From: Flavonifractor sp. An92
Lineage (GTDB): Bacteria > Bacillota > Clostridia > Oscillospirales > Oscillospiraceae
Length of the DNA stretch: 51,123 nt
Reading direction: 5' to 3'
NCBI RefSeq assembly: GCF_002159175.1
Contig: NZ_NFGZ01000021.1
Location: 1 to 51,123 of the forward strand
Positions 47,063 through 51,123 of the stretch are shown one piece after another. Position numbers and translations under genes: made by a program. Each line of letters opens with the position of its first letter. Within the stretch, counting starts at the first letter, position 1. The notes under the pieces were generated by a model, which worked only from the letters and a program-made list of their open reading frames with translations, did not search any database and was not told the DNA's origin.

Positions 47063-47887
47063 ATGAGTCTGTTTCTCTGTCCCATTTGTGCCTCCCCCCT
47101 GACCCGGGAGGAGCGCACCTACGCCTGCCCCAATGGCCACAGCTTCGATCTGGCCAAAGAGGGGTATGTCCACCTGCTCCCCGCCAACCAGAAGCGCTCC
47201 AAGGCCCCCGGCGACGACAAGGCCATGGTGGCCGCCCGCAGCCGCTTCCTGTCGGCGGGGTACTATGGGCACCTGTGCGCCGCCCTGCAGGAGCTCGCCT
47301 GCCGGTACGCCCCCGAGGGGGAGGCGGTGCTGGTGGACTCGGGCTGCGGCGAGGGCTACTACACCGCCGGCGTGGCCGCCGCCCTGCGGGAGAGCGGCCG
47401 CACCGTCCGGGGCGCGGGGGTGGACATCTCCAAATTTGCCCTGCGCCACGCCGCCAAGCGGGACAAGTCCCTGGAGTTCGCCGTGGGCTCGGCCTACCGC
47501 CTGCCGGTGGCGTCCGACTGTGCCCATCTGCTCCTCAACTGCTTCTCCCCCATGGCCCCCAGTGAGTTTCACCGGGTCCTCCGGCCGGGCGGCGTCCTCT
47601 TCTATGTGGTCCCCGCCCCCCGGCACCTGTGGGAACTCAAGGAGGTGCTCTATCGCACCCCCTACGAAAACCCCGACGAGGCCATCCCCTACGAGGGATT
47701 CTCCCCCGTGGAAGTGGTACCGGTGGAAAAAACGGTGGAGATCGCCGACCATGAGGACCTGATGGCCCTCTTCCACATGACCCCCTACACCTGGAACACC
47801 CCCAGGGAGGGCGTGGAGCGGCTGGAGGCCCTCCCCTCTCTCACCGTCACCGCCTCCTTCCGCATCCACGTATTCCGCCGGGCATAG
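47063..47887 (+). CDS. rlmA: 23S rRNA (guanine-N1) methyltransferase, RlmA family
   Basis: 274 residues. N-terminal zinc finger with Cys and His ligands: FLCPICASPLTREERTYACP, NGHSFDLAKEGYVHLLPANQ. SAM-binding motif I LVDSGCGEGYYTAGVA near residue 90, then GVDISKFALRHAAKR, FAVGSAYRLPVASDCAHLLL and HRVLRPGGVLFYVVPAPRHL. It methylates a guanine in hairpin 35 of 23S rRNA (G745 in E. coli RlmA-I; G748 in RlmA-II, which affects macrolide/lincosamide and tylosin binding). Complete. AAGGAGG precedes the ATG. Confidence 0.92.
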   Translation: MSLFLCPICASPLTREERTYACPNGHSFDLAKEGYVHLLPANQKRSKAPGDDKAMVAARSRFLSAGYYGHLCAALQELACRYAPEGEAVLVDSGCGEGYYTAGVAAALRESGRTVRGAGVDISKFALRHAAKRDKSLEFAVGSAYRLPVASDCAHLLLNCFSPMAPSEFHRVLRPGGVLFYVVPAPRHLWELKEVLYRTPYENPDEAIPYEGFSPVEVVPVEKTVEIADHEDLMALFHMTPYTWNTPREGVERLEALPSLTVTASFRIHVFRRA

Positions 47888-47931
47888 GGACAATCCCCCT
47901 CCGCATAGGCTTTGGCCGGAGGTGAATGCCC

Positions 47932-49113
47932 ATGTCCCGCCTGCTGGCCCTGCCCCGTGTCCGTGACGCCATCCTGGGCGCGGCGCTCCTGTGCGCTGCC
48001 GCTGCCCTCATGCTCTGGCCCAAGGAGGCCATGGAGGCTGCCCGGGACGGGCTCACCCTGTGTGCCAATGTGATCGTCCCCTCCCTCTTCCCCTTCTTCG
48101 TCCTCTCCTCCCTGGTGGTGGAGCTGGGACTGGCGGGGTATCTGGGAAAACTTCTGGAGGGGGTCATGCGCCCCCTGTTCCGGGTGGGCGGGCCCTGTGC
48201 GTCGGCGGTGGCCCTGGGGTTTATCGGCGGCTACCCGGTGGGGGCCCGCACCGCCCTGAGCCTCTATCAGAAGGGCCTGTGTACCCGCACCGAGGCCCAG
48301 CGCCTGCTGGCCTTCTGCAACAACTCCGGCCCCGCCTTCATCCTGGGGGTGGTGGGGGCCGGGGTGTTCGCCAGCAGCCGGGCGGGGGTGCTCATCTATC
48401 TGGCCCACGCCGCCGCGTCGGTGTGCGTGGGGCTGCTCTTTCGCTTCTACGGCCGGGAGAAGGGCGGAAAGGAGGGCCACGCGCCCCCCTGCATCTGCAC
48501 CACCTCCTTCCCCGCCGCCTTCACCACCGCGGTGCGGGACTCCTTTCTCTCTACACTGAACATCTGTGCCTTTGTGGTGTTTTTTACCGTGGTCATCCGG
48601 CTCCTGACCCTCTCGGGGGTGCTCACCGGGCTGGCCGACGTTCTGGGCGCTCTGCTGGCCCCGCTGGGGCTGGACGCGCTGTGGAGCCGCCGCCTCCTCA
48701 CCGGCGCGCTGGAGCTCACCTCCGGCGTCTCCACCCTGATGAGCGGCGGGAGCCTCACCGGGCGGCTGTCCATGGCGGCCTTCCTGCTGGGGTGGGCGGG
48801 TCTCTCGGTCCACTGCCAGGTGCTCTCCTTCCTGGGGGAGAGCGACCTGTCCCCCCGCACTTACCTTATGGGGAAGTTCCTCCACGGCGTGCTCTCCGCC
48901 CTCTTCACCGCCGCGTTGGCCCGGGTGTTCCCTCTGGGCGCGCCGGTGTCCGCCCTGCTGGCCCAGCAGGTGGACGATCTGGCCGCCCTGGATTTCTCCA
49001 CCGCGCTGTCCCTGTCCACGGTGGCGGCCTGGGTGACCTTTCTGGCCTTTCTGCTGCTCTCCGCCGCCGCGCTGGGAAAAAAGTCTGGTCACACCTGCCG
49101 GCGTATGCTATAA
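47932..49113 (+). CDS. ylbJ: Sporulation integral membrane protein YlbJ / SpoVV
   Basis: 393 residues from the ATG at 47932, 9 nt after GGAGG; the ATG at 47926 lies too close. About eight membrane helices: LCANVIVPSLFPFFVLSSLV, AVALGFIGGYPVGARTALSL (nucleoside-gate-like GFIGGYPVGA), CNNSGPAFILGVVGAGVFAS, ICAFVVFFTVVIRLLTLSGV, LTSGVSTLMSGGSLTGRL and VAAWVTFLAFLLLSAAALG. In Bacillus, YlbJ (SpoVV) passes dipicolinic acid across the outer forespore membrane, and the gene is sigma-E dependent. The presence of a complete copy indicates a spore former. It follows rlmA by 44 nt. Confidence 0.92.
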   Translation: MSRLLALPRVRDAILGAALLCAAAALMLWPKEAMEAARDGLTLCANVIVPSLFPFFVLSSLVVELGLAGYLGKLLEGVMRPLFRVGGPCASAVALGFIGGYPVGARTALSLYQKGLCTRTEAQRLLAFCNNSGPAFILGVVGAGVFASSRAGVLIYLAHAAASVCVGLLFRFYGREKGGKEGHAPPCICTTSFPAAFTTAVRDSFLSTLNICAFVVFFTVVIRLLTLSGVLTGLADVLGALLAPLGLDALWSRRLLTGALELTSGVSTLMSGGSLTGRLSMAAFLLGWAGLSVHCQVLSFLGESDLSPRTYLMGKFLHGVLSALFTAALARVFPLGAPVSALLAQQVDDLAALDFSTALSLSTVAAWVTFLAFLLLSAAALGKKSGHTCRRML

Positions 49114-49114
49114 T
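49086..49114 (+). promoter_or_regulatory. Promoter within the end of ylbJ
   Basis: TGGTCA at 49086-49091, 17-bp spacer, TATAAT at 49109-49114. It overlaps the last codons and stop of ylbJ and drives the small protein gene. Confidence 0.75.
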
Positions 49115-49164
49115 AAAAGGTACTATGTTGGGCTCATCGCCCCGGAAGGCAGGTGCTGACAACC

Positions 49165-49374
49165 GTGCTGTTCAAAAAAGAGATCGAGCCCCGCTGCGCC
49201 TACTGCGCACACGGCACCCGGCTGGAGGGCGATTCCATCCTCTGCCGGAAAAAGGGCGTGGTCCAGGCTGGGAGCCACTGCCGCTCCTTCCGGTACGACC
49301 CGCTGCTGCGGGTGCCGCCCCGTCCGGCGGTGCTGGATTTGAGCCGTCTGGACGACGAGGATTTTTCCCTGTAA
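49165..49374 (+). CDS. Conserved small Clostridia protein with CxxC-type zinc site
   Basis: 69 residues from a GTG at 49165, chosen because family members begin M-L-F-K/G-K; a GTG at 49153 would add four residues. VLFKKEIEPRCAYCAHGTRL, then ILCRKKGVVQAGSHCRSFRY, give four Cys in a C-x2-C...C...C arrangement, followed by the invariable DPLLRVPPRPAVLDLSRLDD and an acidic end. This little protein is widespread in Oscillospiraceae, without a known role. It has its own promoter and terminator. Confidence 0.8.
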   Translation: MLFKKEIEPRCAYCAHGTRLEGDSILCRKKGVVQAGSHCRSFRYDPLLRVPPRPAVLDLSRLDDEDFSL

Positions 49375-49379
49375 CCGAA

Positions 49380-49417
49380 AAAAGTCCCGGAGGATTGCTT
49401 CCTCCGGGGCTTTTTTT
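49380..49417. terminator. Bidirectional terminator
   Basis: CCCGGAGGA (49386-49394) and TCCTCCGGG (49400-49408) form a 9-bp stem with a TTGCT loop. A-rich on the left (GAAAAAAG) and T7 on the right serve the small plus gene and the minus PepSY gene, whose TAA lies in the T-run. Confidence 0.93.
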
Positions 49418-50537
49418 AATCATGTTCTGCTTTTCGGATGGCGCCGGTGGCCGCATCGATCTCATACTCATAGTCGATGTCGCCGCGCTTGAACTCCACC
49501 TGGTAGTAGAGCTGGCCGTCGTCCTCCTCCAACTCCACCTCCCGGTCGCTGACCTGTTCGGCCGTGACGCCGGCGTGCTGGAAGGCGATGTTTTCGGCCT
49601 CGGCGGCGGAAATGGAGGCGCTGCTGTTTCCGCCGCAAGTGCCCTTCTGCTCGGCCTTGCGGACCGCTCCGGTATAGGCGTCCACCTTGTACTCATACTC
49701 CGTGCCGCTGCCGTAGAACTCCAGCTTATACACCATGGTCCCGTCTTCTTCCTCCAGCTCCACCTTGTCAAAGGTGGCGTTGGAGGCGCTGACCCCGGCA
49801 TGGGCCAGGGCAGCTGCCATGGCCTCCTCACTGCTCAGCAGAGCGCTCCCGCCGGTGGTGGCCGCCGGGGCGGAGGGCTGGGGCTGAGGTGTGGCCGTCG
49901 CAACGGGCGCGGGTGTTGGGACCGCGGAGGGGGCCGAGCTGCTGACCGCGCCGGTCCCGTCATCCTCCGGGTCCACCGGGGCGATCACCGCGTGGCCGCC
50001 GCCGCCCCAGTCCTCCAGGACGTCCTCCAGCGCCTCCTGGGCCTCCTCCTCCAGCTCACGGTTGTACTTCCAGTCTCCGCCGTCCACCGAGACCGGCACA
50101 TCGGAGCCGTCCAGATAGCCCCGGTCGGCCATGGACCAGGCGACCTGCTCCACCGCGTCGTCCAGTCCCTCTCCCTTCAGGGAGAGTCCGGCCAGAATGG
50201 CCTCCCCCGCCTCGCTGCGTCCCCGGGCGTCCAGCACCCGGCCGAAGCGGTTCACCGACAGCTCCACATCGGGCTCCTCGCCGATGGAGACGATGGCGGC
50301 GGTGTGGAACTGGAGGTACAGGCCCAGTCCCAGTACCAGCAGGAGCATCGCGCACAGTGCGCCCACGGCCCTGCCCCAGCGCCTGCGCGGGGGCCTCCGG
50401 TTGGGGACGATGTGATCGGGGTTGAGCAGCGGGTCCACCTGTGCGCCGGACACCTGCTGATATACGTCGGGTACGCTCACGCCCACTGCCTTGCGCAGCA
50501 GGTCCTCCACGTCCCGCTCAGTCCAATTTCTCGCCAT
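49416..50537 (-). CDS. RsgI-like anti-sigma factor with two PepSY domains
   Basis: 373 residues from the ATG at 50537, 7 nt after GAGGAGG; a GTG at 50543 in overlap with the sigma stop is possible. Cytoplasmic N-terminus ARNWTERDVEDLLRKAVG (sigma-binding), a membrane helix AVGALCAMLLLVLGLGLYL near residue 62, then an RsgI-type outer domain (DVELSVNRFGRVLDARGRSE, EQVAWSMADRGYLDG). An Ala/Pro linker follows, then two PepSY domains (DKVELEEEDGTMVYKLEFYG and REVELEEDDGQLYYQVEFKR, each ending ATGAIRKAE/ YTGAVRKAE). It should hold the co-encoded sigma factor until an external signal arrives. Confidence 0.85.
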   Translation of the reverse strand: MARNWTERDVEDLLRKAVGVSVPDVYQQVSGAQVDPLLNPDHIVPNRRPPRRRWGRAVGALCAMLLLVLGLGLYLQFHTAAIVSIGEEPDVELSVNRFGRVLDARGRSEAGEAILAGLSLKGEGLDDAVEQVAWSMADRGYLDGSDVPVSVDGGDWKYNRELEEEAQEALEDVLEDWGGGGHAVIAPVDPEDDGTGAVSSSAPSAVPTPAPVATATPQPQPSAPAATTGGSALLSSEEAMAAALAHAGVSASNATFDKVELEEEDGTMVYKLEFYGSGTEYEYKVDAYTGAVRKAEQKGTCGGNSSASISAAEAENIAFQHAGVTAEQVSDREVELEEDDGQLYYQVEFKRGDIDYEYEIDAATGAIRKAEHD

Positions 50538-50539
50538 GG

Positions 50540-51103
50540 TCACACCTCCTCTTCCGCCAGGGCGTTCCGCAGCTTCCCCAGCGCCCGGTGGTAACGGGAG
50601 AGCACGGTGGACAAGGGCCGCTCCAGCATGGCGGCGATCTCCCGGTGCTTGAGGCCGGACACCGCGTGGAGGAGCACGATCTCACGCTCCTCCCGGCTGA
50701 GCACCCGCATGGCCTGGCGCAGCACCATGGCCGCGTCGCTGCGGTCGGTGTCGGGAATGGCCAGCTCGCCCTCCGGCACGTCCCCCATCAGCTCCTCCCG
50801 CTCCCCCTGCCGCCAGCGGTCCCGGACCAGGTTCTTCACAATGGTGAACACCCAGGCCATGGGCTTGCCGCCGGGCCGGTAGAGGTGGGCGGCGGAACGG
50901 ATTTTCAAATAGGTATCCATCATCACGTCCTGGGCGTCGTGATGGCTGCGGGTCAGCGACAGGGCATAGGCGTAGATAGCCCGGTCGGTGGCCTGATAAA
51001 ACTGGGCGAACACCTCCGGATCACCCTGGGCGATCCCGGCCAGCAGGCCCTCACAGTCGGCGTCCGCCAGACGCTTTCGGGCCTCTCTGGCCCCTTCCAT
51101 CAT
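50540..51103 (-). CDS. ECF-type sigma-70 family RNA polymerase sigma factor
   Basis: 187 residues from the ATG at 51103 (GGTGA 5 nt upstream); a GTG at 51112 gives 190. Region 2: GDPEVFAQFYQATDRAIYAY, ALSLTRSHHDAQDVMMDTYL, PMAWVFTIVKNLVRDRWR. Region 4: LSREEREIVLLHAVSGLKHR, EIAAMLERPLSTVLSRYHRA. There is no region 1 or 3, as in ECF factors. The stop overlaps the start of the anti-sigma gene (GTGA), the arrangement of an autoregulated sigma/anti-sigma unit. The upstream promoter is outside the window. Confidence 0.92.
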   Translation of the reverse strand: MMEGAREARKRLADADCEGLLAGIAQGDPEVFAQFYQATDRAIYAYALSLTRSHHDAQDVMMDTYLKIRSAAHLYRPGGKPMAWVFTIVKNLVRDRWRQGEREELMGDVPEGELAIPDTDRSDAAMVLRQAMRVLSREEREIVLLHAVSGLKHREIAAMLERPLSTVLSRYHRALGKLRNALAEEEV

Positions 51104-51123
51104 CAAGATCACCGTGTTCAGCT

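Noticed and set aside
1-51123. CRISPR arrays, rRNA genes and insertion sequences
   Set aside because: Looked for regularly spaced direct repeats, rRNA-like blocks and transposase genes; none seen in the window.

Overview
The window looks like the chromosome of a high-GC, spore-forming, anaerobic gut Firmicute of the Oscillospiraceae type (Flavonifractor, Lawsonibacter or Pseudoflavonifractor relatives). The reasons are GC-rich codon use, strong AGGAGG ribosome binding sites, a YlbJ/SpoVV sporulation membrane protein, a type III pantothenate kinase, an SLH-domain exoprotein and a sigma factor paired with an RsgI-like PepSY protein. The genus is an inference. About 60% of the window is one integrated siphophage-type prophage and the rest is host chromosome.

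Prophage, left edge to about 31.3 kb. Nearly everything from 1 to 28.2 kb is read on the minus strand, so the functional order runs right to left. The right end holds the integrase (30.2-31.3 kb, plus strand), a prophage lipoprotein, a lysogeny switch (TTG-start XRE repressor, a membrane-tethered protein and a Cro-like regulator, with candidate operators) and an unusual back-to-back promoter pair at 29.4 kb. Next come early genes: small membrane proteins, an XRE regulator, a replisome organiser (25.7-26.4 kb), a DnaB/Twinkle-type helicase (24.3-25.7), ParA (23.5-24.3), a DUF3102 protein, PcfK (AcrIIA9-like) and PcfJ. A run of small accessory genes follows (17.3-20.5 kb), ending in an HUH-type replication-associated protein and a Cys-rich KTR protein closed by a strong terminator. 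Then come packaging and head genes (HNH, terS, terL, small membrane protein, portal, ClpP-like protease, HK97 capsid, capsid-associated protein), head-tail joining genes, the tail tube, chaperone-like and gp10-like proteins, a 1613-residue tape measure with internal tandem repeats, the distal tail protein, a Gp37-like tail protein and an open-ended baseplate protein. Lysis genes and the left attachment site must lie beyond the left edge.

Host region, 31.4 kb to the end. A TetR-autoregulated operon (tetR, HlyD/MacA-like adaptor, MacB-like ATPase and permease, SLH protein) runs to a perfect 19-bp bidirectional terminator. A coenzyme A cluster follows: coaX and an ECF transporter S component (probable pantothenate uptake) on minus, and coaBC divergently on plus. 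metG, a polytopic membrane protein, an ABC-F protein and a secreted beta-repeat protein are on minus. rlmA, ylbJ/spoVV and a small zinc-type protein are on plus. A sigma/anti-sigma pair closes the window on minus.

The most notable observations are: an HNH nuclease with an in-frame TGA exactly at a zinc-ligand Cys codon; two opposing near-consensus promoters sharing one -10 element, one of which would transcribe antisense through the prophage repressor; a plasmid-like ParA/DUF3102/PcfK/PcfJ/HUH gene set inside a tailed prophage; a structured, terminator-like leader before the ECF transporter gene; and a Walker A Lys-to-His change in the ABC-F protein.
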